From Letharia columbiana (Eukaryota > Ascomycota > Lecanoromycetes > Lecanorales > Parmeliaceae), in the NCBI RefSeq assembly GCF_014066305.1, contig NW_023501047.1:558001-622000 (forward strand): a stretch of DNA of 64,000 nt. Direction: 5' to 3'. Shown piece after piece: positions 34,818 to 47,046 of the stretch (position 1 is the first letter of the stretch; the number at the start of each line of letters is the position of its first letter). The notes beneath the pieces were generated by a model that saw only the letters and a list, made by a program, of their open reading frames with translations, made no database searches and was not told where the DNA came from. The translations under genes and the position numbers were made by a program.

Positions 34818-36326
34818 TCACCTCAGCTCAGCACCCAGTTTCTCGACAAGCTGCTTCCTCACACTGTCGTGCAGCTGGTTGACTTCTTCGTTCCGAAGCG
34901 TCCTCTCTAAGCTTCGATAGTTTATTCGATAACAAAGGCTCTTCCGCCCAGAAACAGGATGCTGGAAGTTATCGACTAGCCTCACATCTTCGACTAAGTC
35001 GCTTCCGACTTCTCGAACAACCTCCATCACGTCATTCTCGTGGAAGTCCTGGGCATTGCTCCTCATTCCACCACCGGTGCTGCTGCTGGAGCTTCGAAGC
35101 CAGAACGATACGTCCTTATAGCACTCGGGATATTTCGAAAACGGGACGAAGGTATTGACATTTTCTTTGCTCGAGAATTGATTCAAAAATCGTGGATCCT
35201 TCGACCAGAACAGTCGAATATCTGGTATTGAGAAGAGCAACATAGCGACTCGCTCCAGTCCGACACCGAACGCCCAGCCTATCTGATCTGGTACCCCAGC
35301 ATTGATAAGGACGTCTTGCTTGGTGACGCCGCACCCGAGAACCTCCAACCAATCCCCTTGCCAAAAGACCTCGAGTTCCCAGGAAGGACTCGTGAATGGA
35401 AAATAAGCTTCGGTCCAGCGAGCCCTGAGGGGTTCCAGAGCATTCGCATCGACGTGCCCAGCGGCAATAGCAGCTTTCCGAGCCCTCGAAAAAAGCTCCA
35501 CCACAACTCCTTCTAACGATCTTTTCAAATGGGCGGCGATAGCTTCCACTTCCTTTGGGCTGTGATGTTCTGCCTGCCGGGGATTTCTTTCCGCGTGAGT
35601 CGTCGGGTTTGGGTCTTCGATTGATAGACTGTGCTTCGGCAGCCTCTCAAAATCGGTCCTGACGGCCTTCGCCACGTCCCCTCCTGGCACTTTTCGTCGA
35701 TCCCACATCCTCGCTCCCTCCATCTGGTGGAAGACAGGGTAATGGCTTCGGTCGATAGCATCTCTCCTGTATACGTCTGCGCTGATTGTAAAACCTTCAC
35801 TCTTGTTACGTCGAAAGATCTCTGCTTCATGAGCACTGGTGTGCGTCCTCAATACAGTATCTTTGTTAATATAGTACGTATCAGTACGACTTCTGCCTGG
35901 GTGATCCCTAGGGAAGCCGAGGGAGTCGAAGTTTTCGGCGACTGTGACAATCGGATGAAGATCATTGTAGTGTGTATATGTTGGGGACGGAAAGTTAGAT
36001 TCAATGACTTGGCGCGTTATTGATACCGGGTGTGAGGGCTGGAGCTGCAATTTGTGGGGAAGATATGAAAGGATCGAGGATGGGACGTTGGTCCAATCGT
36101 CGGTAACGTAGCATTTGCCATCGATTTCGAGACTAGGAGTTCTCGGAGCGTCTACATGGTATTAGTACTGTCTCTGTATGCTAAATTGGCCATGTTTACT
36201 TGTAGATTGATGCCTGCGCTGATAATGACTGCCACCAATCCAAATTCTTGTTTTGTACCTCAACTCGATCCCCGACCGTTCAACCCAGGCGAGCCTCACA
36301 GCTCTGCCGGTGGCTGCAAGCTTCAT
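34818..36326 (-). CDS. MSF1: Mitochondrial phenylalanyl-tRNA synthetase
   Basis: Monomeric mitochondrial class II PheRS. Exon 1 (36326-36200) encodes a basic presequence (MKLAATGRAVRLAWVERSG...); the intron 36199-36152 joins it to APRTPSLEIDGKCYV. Catalytic-core motifs: FPRDHPGRSRTDTYYINKD (motif 1 side), YRRDAIDRSHYPVFHQMEG (motif 2), FPFTSPSWELEVFW, and GWAFGVGLERVAMLLF (motif 3). The C-terminal anticodon-binding domain is present (VREVGSDLVEDVRLVDNF, then LCYRINYRSLERTL). The enzyme charges mitochondrial tRNA-Phe in the matrix. Length about 452 residues, normal. It lies head-to-head with COQ3, 0.4 kb away, and tail-to-tail with MGE1. Confidence 0.96.
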
Positions 36327-36734
36327 ATCGTCCACCAGAAACCCGCCCTTGGTTAATAAGTAGAGCTAGAGAAAGACATCCGAAAATCAATTCTCTACAC
36401 GCGCGGCTATCGCGGCCTAGCAGTGGCGTTCTGCATTTGCGGCGTTGCGCTGACAACCTGAAGTATGAAAAGTGATCATTCTAAGTTAAGTAGGTATTAT
36501 CCTGCCATTGCTGCGCTCGGAAAGTTCGTTTCAAATTCAAATATTGAGTTCCTCCACTTCAAGACTTTCAACCAGTGTGGAGAGCATGGACTGTATTGTC
36601 TATCTAAGATAAAGCAAAAGGCCTCATGTTGTTTCTCTATCATACATGGTTCTTGACTTTTTAGTCTTTGTCTTTGACCATTCGACATAATCACCAAACA
36701 GAGGCTTCTCACAGGTTCACTTCAAAAACCAGTC
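36327..36734. promoter_or_regulatory. Divergent promoter between mitochondrial PheRS and COQ3
   Basis: About 0.4 kb shared by two nuclear genes for mitochondrial proteins, suggesting possible co-regulation. No specific site recognised. Confidence 0.5.
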
Positions 36735-37583
36735 ATGGTCATTCGACCTACAACCTCGCGCAATCTCTCAAGACTTCTCCGCATACCCACCCAATGCCGG
36801 TCGAGCTCTCAAAGCTCTTCTGTAAACGCAGCAGAAGTATCTCATTTCAACAATCTAGCCTCGACGTGGTGGGATCCTTATGGTTCATCTCGTCTCCTTC
36901 ATCAAATGAATCCTCTCCGTCATGACTTCATCTCGTCTTGCATTGAGTCACAACCAGACCCGACTTCTTCGACCAATAGGCGCTATCTCGACGTGGGCTG
37001 TGGTGGCGGCATATTCGCCGAGAGTGCTGCTCGACTTTTGTGGACAAAGAGCGTGGTGGGTGTTGACCCAAGCAGCCAAGTCATTTCAGTTGCGAAGGCT
37101 CACGCACGCCAAGACCCTCTCCTTCTTGAGCCGGGACGGCTAGAATATCAGAACAAAGCTGTCGAGGATTTGCCAATCCCTCGGATACCAGAAGAACAGT
37201 TTGATGTTGTGAGTCTATTTGAAGTCATTGAGCATATCAATCGGCCTGCACCTTTTCTAAGCTCCTGTCTACCGTTCGTCAAGCCTGGTGGATGGCTGAT
37301 CCTCAGCACAATCGCGAGGACATGGACAAGTTGGTTGACGACTAACGTCGTGGCCGAGGAGGTGGTGAGGTTAGTTCCGAGGGGAACGCACGATTGGACC
37401 AAATACATCAATGAGCAGGAGTTGAGGAGATTCTTTCGCGCACAAGATGGATGGGGAAGAGACGGGGGACTGAAAAGCCAAGGGTGCATGTATATGCCCG
37501 CGGTAGGATGGAGGATGGTGCCGGGTGGGGAGAAATGGGGGAATTACTTCCTTGGTGCGCGTAAAGATCCAACGCGATCGTAA
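36735..37583 (+). CDS. COQ3: Ubiquinone biosynthesis O-methyltransferase COQ3
   Basis: Single-exon, 282-residue SAM-dependent methyltransferase with a mitochondrial presequence (MVIRPTTSRNLSRLLR). Signature features are the N-terminal HFNNLASTWWDPYGSSRLLH and MNPLRHDFI, motif I YLDVGCGGGIFAESAARL, the acidic VVGVDPSSQVI, and LFEVIEHIN with PGGWLILSTIAR. COQ3 performs both O-methylation steps of coenzyme Q synthesis at the inner mitochondrial membrane in the CoQ synthome. The C-terminus (YMPAVGWRMVPGG, then GNYFLGARK) is family-typical. Start at 36735 is the first ATG giving a presequence. Very close to the convergent TFIIE-beta gene (172 bases). Confidence 0.97.
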   Translation: MVIRPTTSRNLSRLLRIPTQCRSSSQSSSVNAAEVSHFNNLASTWWDPYGSSRLLHQMNPLRHDFISSCIESQPDPTSSTNRRYLDVGCGGGIFAESAARLLWTKSVVGVDPSSQVISVAKAHARQDPLLLEPGRLEYQNKAVEDLPIPRIPEEQFDVVSLFEVIEHINRPAPFLSSCLPFVKPGGWLILSTIARTWTSWLTTNVVAEEVVRLVPRGTHDWTKYINEQELRRFFRAQDGWGRDGGLKSQGCMYMPAVGWRMVPGGEKWGNYFLGARKDPTRS

Positions 37584-37755
37584 CATTGCGTCTAATGAGT
37601 TGCGAATGTAATGCAGTGTATGGCTTCAATTTTTCTATTTTGGGGTATCATGGTCTCGATCCGAATCCGCAATATTTTCAAACCTGGGATCATCGATGCA
37701 TTTCCAGCGCCGGACACCTTGCTAGCAAGGCGCTTGCACGATAGTACGTGATCCA

Positions 37756-38625
37756 TCATTTTTTGAGATGCGAATAATCTCGCAATACCCCCGCCATGTG
37801 AGTATTCGTCGTCTTTCCACCCTTCCTCGCTCTCTTCGTCTTGTTCTCATGTTTTACTGGCTTCGCTTTGATGGAGCGACTCTTGTTCGCAGGCGTTAAG
37901 CCTTCGCGCTCCAGTTCATCTGCCAGTGCTCCAGGCTCGGGCAATTTTATCTTTTGCCACATTGTTTTGAACTCCTGATCGATTGGGAAAAATAGGGATG
38001 GATCGTTTGGCCATACGAATCGGGGACTGTCATCTTTCTTATGCCGGGTCACGGAAAGCTTGCCCTGCTTCTCAAGATCGTCTATCGCATCTAACGCACC
38101 ATGCCATCCGTCCTTCAGATCCTTAACGCTAAGGGCCTGAGCTGTAGGTTGAGATTGTAAAAATCCCAGCAATTCGTCGGCAGACCGAATATCGTGGATT
38201 GGCCGGAAAGAGAAAAAGTCTTCCCCTTTGCCATCAACTCGCTGGTACTTCACCTTGTCATGGGTGATCAATATTCTCTTCAAAGCCTGCCCGTACCCTT
38301 CCTCACGGCCATGCAAAGACAAATACTCGCCCAACCTTTGCCACGTCCACTGAATATCCTTTTCCTTGAGCTTTTCTAGCGCATAGGTGACCTGAGTTAT
38401 GATATGGGAGCCGGTGCCTGTGTCTTTTGGCTGCGAGAAGACCGTGTTGGGCTGCTCCACCCGCTTGCGCTTAAGATCGTTCTTGACTGTTATTGAGGCT
38501 TGTGATGGTGCAGGTGATGTGGTAGAGTTTGCGGGAGCAGCAGCCGTACGCTTATTTGAGAGTTTGTTAGAGGACGAAGTGAGGTTTGACTTGAAAGCGC
38601 TAATTTGGTTGTCGAGGTACGACAT
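37756..38625 (-). CDS. TFA2: TFIIE beta subunit (TFA2)
   Basis: Single exon; I start at Met (MSYLDNQISAFKSNL, 38625), since 42 further upstream codons in frame have no family character. The protein has a Ser/Ala-rich N-terminus, then tandem winged-helix domains (IITQVTYALEKLKEKDI, YLSLHGREEGYGQALKRIL, then FFSFRPIHDIRSADELLGFL, LKDGWHGALDAIDDLEKQGK and PRFVWPNDPSLFFPID) and a Lys/Arg-rich C-terminus (KRARKGGKTTNTHMAG). TFIIE-beta pairs with TFIIE-alpha in the RNA polymerase II preinitiation complex and helps open the promoter with TFIIH. Length 289 residues, normal. Divergent from the MLP1 gene. Confidence 0.95.
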   Translation of the reverse strand: MSYLDNQISAFKSNLTSSSNKLSNKRTAAAPANSTTSPAPSQASITVKNDLKRKRVEQPNTVFSQPKDTGTGSHIITQVTYALEKLKEKDIQWTWQRLGEYLSLHGREEGYGQALKRILITHDKVKYQRVDGKGEDFFSFRPIHDIRSADELLGFLQSQPTAQALSVKDLKDGWHGALDAIDDLEKQGKLSVTRHKKDDSPRFVWPNDPSLFFPIDQEFKTMWQKIKLPEPGALADELEREGLTPANKSRSIKAKPVKHENKTKRARKGGKTTNTHMAGVLRDYSHLKK

Positions 38626-39093
38626 GGCTTGTAGATGAATGGCCCGCGGGCTAAGCAGACTTTGCGGGCTACCTTGCCCAAAGATGAATATATTGAACAC
38701 ACGGTATAAAATAGAGGAGTAAGCACAGAATCCCTCGTTGGAAAGTGTCACTACCTTAATTAGCGCGCCGAGACACGCTAAGCTAGCCTAGCCGGCTTTG
38801 TCTGGTGAAAGATGCGGAAGTAAAGCATGAGATCAACACAAAAGACACGGCTTCGATCAATCCTCCAAGCACACTTTCCTGGCCTGCTTTGACACACGCT
38901 ATGGCTGGATGCCTGTGCGGAGTTTCGACAGCGTATGAAGAAGACATTCACTGACTCAGCCTGAGGAGGCCTACATTCCTTTAGAATCGCCAACAACACT
39001 CAAAACGAGTGCACTTTCATACCGTGAATCAACCTTTCAAACTTCATGGCACGGCCAAATCGACGAGACTGAGCTTGAATTTGAGTAATCACA
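38626..39093. promoter_or_regulatory. Divergent promoter between TFA2 and MLP1/TPR
   Basis: About 0.47 kb between two housekeeping genes read in opposite directions. No specific regulatory site recognised. Confidence 0.5.
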
Positions 39094-42000
39094 ATGGCAG
39101 TCGCGCAACTAGACGTGGCACAGCTTTCGTCGTTTTGTTCCTTACCACAGCAATCAATTGACACACTTCTCGACGCACCTACTGCCGGCCTTGTCCGTAC
39201 ACTTTTGGAGAACATATCTGTGAAAGCACATGAGCACAATGATCTCGCGTCTGAAATACTCAAGCTAGGCGTGGAATTGGAAAATGCAGTGCGTGGCGGT
39301 GAAACCAAGAGCCGGGTTCTGAAAAGCTCAATCGACAAGGGGCTCAAGGAGGCCACAGATCTGAGGCAGAAACTTCAAGCGGAGGGTAGGTGGTGTCCAG
39401 GTTGTGCCTATTCAGTGAGCTAATTTCTTCTCCAGAAACGGCGAGGGCGTCTGTGGAGACTGAGCTTGAGAATCTGCGAACATCCACCTCCACCATCACT
39501 ACTGAATTGTCTACTTTGAGGACTCGGATTACGTCACTGGAGTCGTCAAACCGGGACACTCTCTCGCTTCTTGAATCCAAAACAACAGCTCATGACAACT
39601 TGGCCCAAGAGCTCAATGCTCAGCACCAGAAAACGGTGGAGCTCCGCCGTGAAGTCTCAAACCTGGAACAGTCAGCACAATCAGCCAACGCCGCGTCGAC
39701 CAGCGCAAGGTTCCACGAACAAGGTCTTCAGCAGGAAATTGAATCGCTAAAGAGAAACAACGATTGGCTGGACAAAGAATTGAAAACCAAGTCTGGGGAA
39801 TACACGAAGTACCGCAAAGAAAAGAGTCTACGTATCACCGATCTACAACGTCAACTTGATGATGCCACGAGCACAATCGATGCCGCAAATCGCACCGAGA
39901 CGACTTTACGCAGGAGACTTGATGAGCTCGGTCAGAAAGCTGATGACTCCTTCACCCGCGTCCAACAGTTGCAAGAAGACGCTGCCAAGAAGGACGAGTC
40001 TTTTCGAGTTGAGCTAGATGCGGCGAATCGCCTTACTGAGCTGACCAGGAATTCGGCCAACACGGAACGTCAACGGCAGCAGGATCTCTTCGCCCAGCTA
40101 GATTCCGCTAAAGAAGATGCTTCGGAGCAGCTCGGTAGACTCGGTGCCGAGCTTGAAACCGAGCATAGGGAAAGAGTAGGCGCGGATGCGAAGATTGCGG
40201 AACTCGAGGTCCAGGTTGAGCAACTCCAGGCTGATCTATCGACACTGCAAAGCCAAGCATCAAAACACAATGCTTCTCATCAGGGTACCAACGGGCATGC
40301 CCCTAGTACACCTCTTCGCGGTGATTCCGCGCCTATGGTTCCATCCAGTCCATCGCGCTTTAAGGGGGGTCTTAGCATTACCCAGATGTACAGCAGTTAC
40401 AATGACCTGAAGAGCGAACTTGAGGCGGAAAAACGACGTAGTGAGAAGCTCACCTCGACACTTGACGACATGGTACAGGACCTAGAAACAGAGCAGCCAG
40501 AGATCGAGGAGCTACGTGCAGACCACATCCGTTTAGAATCAGAAGTTGCCGAGATGTCTTCTTTGGTAGAGATCATCGGCAAGGAACGAGATCAGGCTCT
40601 TAAAGGAGCCAAGAAATGGGAAGGCCACCTAGAGGCTAAAGTCAAAGAAGGAGAAGTACTCCGGCAGCAGCTTCGCGATCTCAGCTCTCAGGTCAAGGTC
40701 TTCCTAATGGAAGTCCACCTACGTGATCAAGGCCTCGATGACCTTGGTGCGGATGGCCGAGCACGTCTAGAGCGCCTGGCGCAAGGGCAAGCTGACGGGG
40801 AAGCGATGGAGGGCACGACCGCAACTGGTCGTCTTATCAGTGAGAACCTCGTCACATTCAGGAACGTCAGCGAACTTCAAGAACAGAACGCAAACTTACT
40901 CAGGATCACCCGAGAAATTGGCGAGCGAATGGAGCACGAGGAGGCCGTCCAAAAGCAGTCAGAGAGAACTCGAGATTGGGATGACCTCCAGCAGAAATAC
41001 GAACGTTGCAAGGACGAGATAAAGTCTCTGATGACTCAGTCTTCAAGCTACATTCGCGAGCGAGACATGTTCAGACGTATGCTCTCTCACCGGGGTCAAC
41101 TACCTCCCGGCACCGACGTCACTTCATTGTTTGGGGAGTCTGTCAACGGAGCCGCAACGCCCAAAACTCCAACGCCTGCTGTTGTCATTAACAGCATTGA
41201 AGATTCACCAACAACAAGAGACCTAGCCGACTACGCAAAATTGTACAAAGATATTCAAGCGCACTTCGATGCATATCGGCACGAGGCTGCGACAGACCGA
41301 TCAACATTAAAGGAGCAAGTGGATGGCCTTTCAAAGGTCAATAGTGAACTTCGAAGCGAGGTGGTACGAAACAGCAGCCAGGTCACACTTGCCCATGAAA
41401 GATACGAAATGCTTCAAGGCAACTACGTGATGCTCAAGAATGAGAATACGGAACTGCAAAAGAGATCGCAAGCATTATCAGACACGGCCGCCAAGCAGGA
41501 TATGCGGGTTCAACAAGTTGCTGAAGAACTTGTCGAAGCTAAAGGCCTTGCAGACAGCATGCGCAATGAAACAGCCAATCTAAAAGCAGAAAAGGAATTC
41601 TGGAAAACAATTGAGAAGAGAATCACCGAGGATAACGAGAACCTTTTGAACGAGCGTGGTCGGCTGAACGCTCTGAACGCTAATTTGCAGACCCTGTTGA
41701 ATGAACGAGAGCACTCGGACACGGAAGCTCGTCGAAGACTCCAAACCCAGGCCGACAATCTCGAGAGAGAATTGCAAGCAACGAAGAATAAGCTTTCCGA
41801 CGAGGTGGAAGAAAACAAGAGATCTGCTCAACGGCGCGAATATGACCATGAGCAGAGTCAAAAGAGGATTGATGATCTAGTCTCCAGCCTTGGTAACACT
41901 CGCGAAGAGCTCGTCGCCGCGAAGACAATACGAGACCATCTTTCGACTAGAGTGGATGAGTTGACAATTGAGCTTCGGAGCGCAGAAGAACGTGTCAATG

Positions 42001-45000
42001 CATTACGACCAGCACCTTCAGGACGTCCGAACACCAACGATGGTGAAAATTTACAACACCAATCCCTCGACGGTGAAGACTCGAATTTGACTAAAGAGCA
42101 GGGATTGAGAGTCCAGGTCTCGGAGCTCAAACGCGACCTTGACCTAGCTCGCAGTGAACTCGAAAATGTCAAAGGCCAGGTCGAGCAATACAAAGCGATC
42201 AGTCAAGCTTCAGAAGAAGAATTGCTCAGTCTAAACGAGACGCAGGACTTGTATCGGCAAGAAACAGATAAGCTTATTGAAAAGAAAGACTCTAAGCTCA
42301 AAGAACTTGAGCAACGAATTGAGGACACCAGCTCCGAGCTCGCATCCACCAATTCGGAGCTCTCAAGCCTTCGCAATGCACAAGCAGAAAACGGGCGGCG
42401 CCTAGAAGAACACAAAAAGGGATTCGAAGCAGAGCTTGCACAACTAAAAGATCAAGACGATCGTCACGCGGCTGCAGCCCAATTCTTTCAAGAAGATCTC
42501 AAGGTCCAGGCTGACATCGCTCAGCAAGCTCAACAGAATTACGAGAATGAACTAGTCAAACACGCGGATGCTGCAAAGGCATTGCAAAAGGTCCGATCGG
42601 ATCACAACGAATTGAAACTAGAGATAAAAGCGTTGAAAACTGACGCAGAATCTGCCCGTAAAAGCCTCAACCAGAGCGAAGACAGTTGGGCGGAGTCGCG
42701 ACAGGGATATGAGAGAGAATTGGCAGAACTCAAGATTGGGCGAGAAAATCTGACAGCTCAGAACAACCACCTCCATCAACAAATTGAGACCTACTCTGCT
42801 CAAATAGCCAGTTTGAAAAAGCATCCCTCAAACAGCGATGAGCGCCCAAGCGAGGACATTCCAGCATCCGGTCTGGAAAATCTGCAAGAGGTCATCAAAT
42901 ACTTGCGGCGCGAGAAGGAGATCGTTGATGTTCAACTAGAGTTGTCTGCCCAAGAAGGAAAGAGGTTGAAGCAGCAACTTGACTACGCCCAGTCACAGCT
43001 GGACGACACTCGTTTGCGACTTAGCCAGCAAAGACGATTGGAGGCCGACAATGAGCGTTCGAATCTCGACCACCATAAGTTGGTGGATACAATCAATGAG
43101 TTGAACACGTTCCGTGAGTCTAGCGTAACATTACGCGCCGAAACTCGTCAAGCACAAAGTGCATTGGCCGTAAGGGCGAAAGAAGTCGAAGAACTCAAAG
43201 CTCAGATCGAGCCTTTGCAGGCGGAGATCTTGGAACTCAAGAACGAACGTGAAACTCAGGACGGCGAGATGAAGCTTCTCAAAGAGAACTCCGACCGCTG
43301 GCAGCAACGGGCTCAGAACGTCCTCCAAAAGTACGATCGAGTCGATCCCGCAGAACTGGAAGCTTTGAAGGAGCAACTCAAGTCGCTAGAAGCTGAGCGC
43401 GATGAATTAGTATCAGCAAAGACGGGCTTGCAGGATCAAGTAGACAATGCCTCTGGCCAGATCACTCAGGTTCAGGAGCAGAGCAATGAAAAGATCGAGA
43501 CGATGCGGGCAAAGCTTGCCGAACAATACAAGGCCAGATCGAGACAACTGAGCGACAAAATCAAGGAGAAGGACACCGCTCTGCAAACAGCTATGACCGA
43601 GAAAGCAAGCTTTGAGCATCGGCTTACCGCTCTGTCGGGATTACAAGTCGAACTTGAAACGACCAGGGCGCAGAGAGATGCCGCCGTTGAAAAGGCCACT
43701 GCACAGAAAGCAATTGCCGATTCAAGTGCACGGGACGGGAGTGAGGAAGGCCAAGTCGAAGAAGAGGTGGCCTCCAAGCCGGACTTACAGGATCTTCAGG
43801 AGAAACTTACTGCAGCGGAGATGAGGGCCAACGAAGCAACATCAGAATCAGCCGACAATCGAAGCCAACTGGATGTGTCAAGGTCAAGAATTACCGAATT
43901 GGAGCTGCAAATAGTCAGTACTGAAGCTTCCGAGTAGTATTGACGAAATGCTGACCACCATCTAGAAACAAATGCAGGAGGGCATCGACGCATCTACCAC
44001 TGAATTGGCCCAGCTAAGGATCCAACAGCAGCAAGCAGTTCCTGCAAACAGTGAAGTAGAAGCGCACATGAGCTCTCTGCGTGCTGATCTTGCTCAAGCT
44101 CAGCAAGACGCTCAAGACCTTCGCACAAATGCATCGATCAATGCAGCTGTGTCTACTGCTCCAACCGAAAGTGGATCCAAGTCTGTAACAGAACAAGTCG
44201 CGGAGCATGTCGAGGCAGTCCGTGTCGAGCTAGAGTCCCGACACGACGAGCGAGTCAGACAAAACGACGAGACATTGGAGAGACGAACGAATATAATGAA
44301 AGCTCAACTCAGTAAGAAATTGACCGATGGCAAAGGTCAGCTCCGGCAAAGCTTAACAGCCGAGCACGAACAAGCTTTGCAATCAATCAAATCGGAGCAT
44401 GAGCAAGAAATGAGCAGGCTGCAGGCCAGGCATAAAGATGAGATTGAAGAGCTTCGACGAGGTGCGGACTCCAAGTTTTCCAAGCTCAGAGACGAATGGG
44501 GCATGAATCATCAAGCTAAACACACCATCAATGATGATCCGAATGTCAAAGACGAAGATCATACTCCTCGCGGTCCATGGCAGCCATCTGAAGATGAAGC
44601 CAGAGCTTTGATCCAGTCAAACGAAATCGTCCGAAGCATCGTCAAGAAAAACATTGGCATCCATGTCAATAAAGCCAAAGAGGAAGTATCTACTCAGCTA
44701 AATCAAGATCATGAAAAGGCCATGACCGAACGAATAACAGAAGTCCAGAACAAAGCGAACACTGCAAAGGAGCATGCAGTGCTAATGGAAGGGAAAAAGA
44801 GCGCCGTACAGATCAATATGGCGAATAACAAAGCCAGGATGCTACAATACAGAGTTGATATCGTTAAAAAGGCAGCTCAAGATACACCGCTAAAGCCGGT
44901 TGAGGAAGTCTGGCTTATCGCGAAGGATGCTAAACCACCACCGGTCACCCCCCAACAGCCCCAACAGTCTCAACAAAATACCAACAAGGCACAGAAGGCG

Positions 45001-45714
45001 CCCGTAACGTCGAATTTTGGGCAACCAACACCCATAGTCCAAAATCCTGCACAGCAAGGACAGACAGATGCACAGGGGCATTTATCCGGCGTTTCGACGT
45101 TTGGGCGGCCAACTCCATCCGGGGCGGCGGCAAGCGGACGACAGAGTCCTGCACGGCAAGGATTGACGAATGCGCAAGAGCAACTATCCGGCGTTTCAAC
45201 ATTTGGGCGGCCAACACCAGCCGTTAGGGGCCCTCCACCCGCGGCGCAAAGCGGACGACAGAGTCCTGCAGAACGACCTTCACACGCTCAGCCGCAACCG
45301 AGCAACGATCAGCGTCGGCCTCAACCGGCAATGGTGATATCCCCTCAGCCAGGATCGATTCCTCCCCAGAGGCCAGCTCAAGGTGCCACCACTCACCATC
45401 CCAATCCAGGCACCGGACCAGGCGCACTCAAAGGCTTGCAGCAGTCTGGTCTCCCTGTGGCTAGAGGAGGTTCAATGCGTGGCAACCCGATTTCGAGGGG
45501 TAGAGGGTCGGCCGTTAGTCGAGGAGGCCCACAAACCCTCGACACTAGTCGATCGCAAGGGCAGCAAGGAGGCAGGGGAAGTCCAACTAGTGCAGGGCTA
45601 AATGCTGGGGCTAGGCAGTTCATACCTGGCAACAAGAGGCCAAGGGATGACGGCCAGGAGGGAGGTGACGGTGGTAACGGGAAGAGGATAAGAGGTGATG
45701 GCGGTCCGGCCTGA
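39094..45714 (+). CDS. MLP1: MLP1/TPR nuclear-basket nucleoporin
   Basis: About 2,170 residues in three exons; introns lie near 39387-39435 and 43915-43965. The N-terminus (MAVAQLDVAQLSSFCSLPQQ) leads into an extremely long coiled coil rich in Glu, Gln, Leu, Lys and Arg, with the TPR/MLP family block around residues 215-245 (SLKRNNDWLDKELKTKSGEY, then KYRKEKSLRI). A coiled region continues to about residue 1,800. The C-terminal tail changes abruptly to Gln/Pro/Gly/Arg-rich, with repeated GVSTFGRPTP units (three near 45020-45220) and a run of RG/RGG-like motifs, then a basic end. MLP1/TPR forms the nuclear basket of the pore, tethers mRNP surveillance and spindle checkpoint factors. The tail repeats look specific to this lineage. 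Confidence 0.95.
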
Positions 45715-46056
45715 GCAAAGAGCGTAGATGTACTCGAGATATCATACATGGCAAAAGATCTGACGCAGCGAGCGGCATTGCATTTGCGGGGGGGCATACT
45801 CTTATGGAAAAGAGCGTCACAGAACTGCTCTAGCTTCGACTGTATCAATATTACGTGGTCGCTTTACCTTGTTGATAGGAGCATTTGGCATAGTATACTA
45901 CGTAACTGAAATACATGGTTCGTGTTGTAGGATGAACACAATATAAAACATAGCTTTCGTGTCCACTGCGGGTATCAGAATAAGGGGGTCCCCCAGAAGG
46001 GAAAAAAAAAAAAAATTCGTGATACTAACGTGAAAACGATATAATATTAATCAAGC
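45715..46056. other. Intergenic spacer with poly-A tract
   Basis: About 340 bases between two plus-strand genes, with a homopolymer of about 14 A at 46001-46015 just upstream of the dynactin gene; such tracts often exclude nucleosomes in fungal promoters. Nothing else seen. Confidence 0.55.
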
Positions 46057-46629
46057 ATGACAGCTCGACCCAGCCTTACAAATCACTCCTCTACCTCCAA
46101 ACTCCCGACGCCGCCCCTGAGTTCTACTCCCACAACATTGATATCCGCATCCGCTTCTTGCACTGGCACCCACCTGATCACACTTGGATCGAAATCAATC
46201 GTGCAGCTCCGTGCTCGTCTTACGTCAAATTATGGGCCCATCAGCGTAGGAGACGGATGCATCATCAGCGAGCGTGCCTCGATCGGCCTCCTCAGCTCCC
46301 CTCAGAATGAGAAAGAAGCAAAAGGAGTGAGGCTCTCATCGGGTGTCCTCATCGAAACCTGTGCCGTTGTCCAAGGCGCATCCATAGGTGCTTACACAAT
46401 CATCGAGGCTGGAGCCAAGATTGGCAAAGGGACGGTGGTTGGTGCGAATAGCAAAGTCTGTGCAGGGGTGGAAATTGGAGAGGGGATGGTAGTCGATGAT
46501 AATACTGTGGTCTATGGGAGCGGAGGAGAGAGGAGGAAGGAGAAGAAGGGCCTCGGGCTGGATAGGGCGAGAAAAGTCTGGGTGGATTTGCAAGAGGACA
46601 CATTGAGGAGAATGTGGACTGGCAAATGA
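46057..46629 (+). CDS. Dynactin p27 subunit (DCTN6-like), left-handed beta helix
   Basis: Single exon, 190 residues. After a Ser/Thr/Pro N-terminus, hexapeptide repeats of a left-handed beta helix are visible: ISVGDGCIISERASIG, VRLSSGVLIETCAVVQGASI, GAYTIIEAGAKIGKGTVVGA, NSKVCAGVEIGEGMVVDDN and TVVYG. The tail (KVWVDLQEDTLRRMW) is typical of dynactin p27/DCTN6. This subunit sits in the pointed-end complex of dynactin and helps dynein cargo selection, notably for hyphal nuclear and endosome transport. Other beta-helix proteins such as gamma carbonic anhydrases lack this tail, so I favour p27. Confidence 0.9.
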   Translation: MTARPSLTNHSSTSKLPTPPLSSTPTTLISASASCTGTHLITLGSKSIVQLRARLTSNYGPISVGDGCIISERASIGLLSSPQNEKEAKGVRLSSGVLIETCAVVQGASIGAYTIIEAGAKIGKGTVVGANSKVCAGVEIGEGMVVDDNTVVYGSGGERRKEKKGLGLDRARKVWVDLQEDTLRRMWTGK

Positions 46630-47046
46630 GAACAGCAAGATCCGGTTGAAGGGTCAAAGCTGTAAATACAAGACGTGAGCTTATGATCCATCAAAGGACA
46701 AAGCGGTTCGTAGAAATCTCCTCTGTGCGTTACCAGACAGACCACAATCGCTGACTCGTCCAAGCATGCAAGCTTTATGTTAGCAGACTAATATTTATCC
46801 TTGGGTCGAAATCTTTGTTTCTGCCCTTTCCTCACTCGTTTGCAGGGAAATTGCTCCCAAGAGCAACATGCCGCACCAATCACTACATGCACAAACAAAG
46901 GCTTCTTGGGATGCAGCTATGGCCGGGATGATCAAATGAAGCGATGGAAATTATCATTGCGGAGATTTGGTTACCGATAACACAGAAGTCTTGCGCGAAT
47001 CCCTACAGATTCACCTTTTCCCAATCTATTTCTGATACAGTCATAT
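46630..47046. other. Intergenic spacer between convergent dynactin gene and SDR pseudogene
   Basis: About 0.4 kb, no coding sequence or repeat recognised. Confidence 0.5.
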
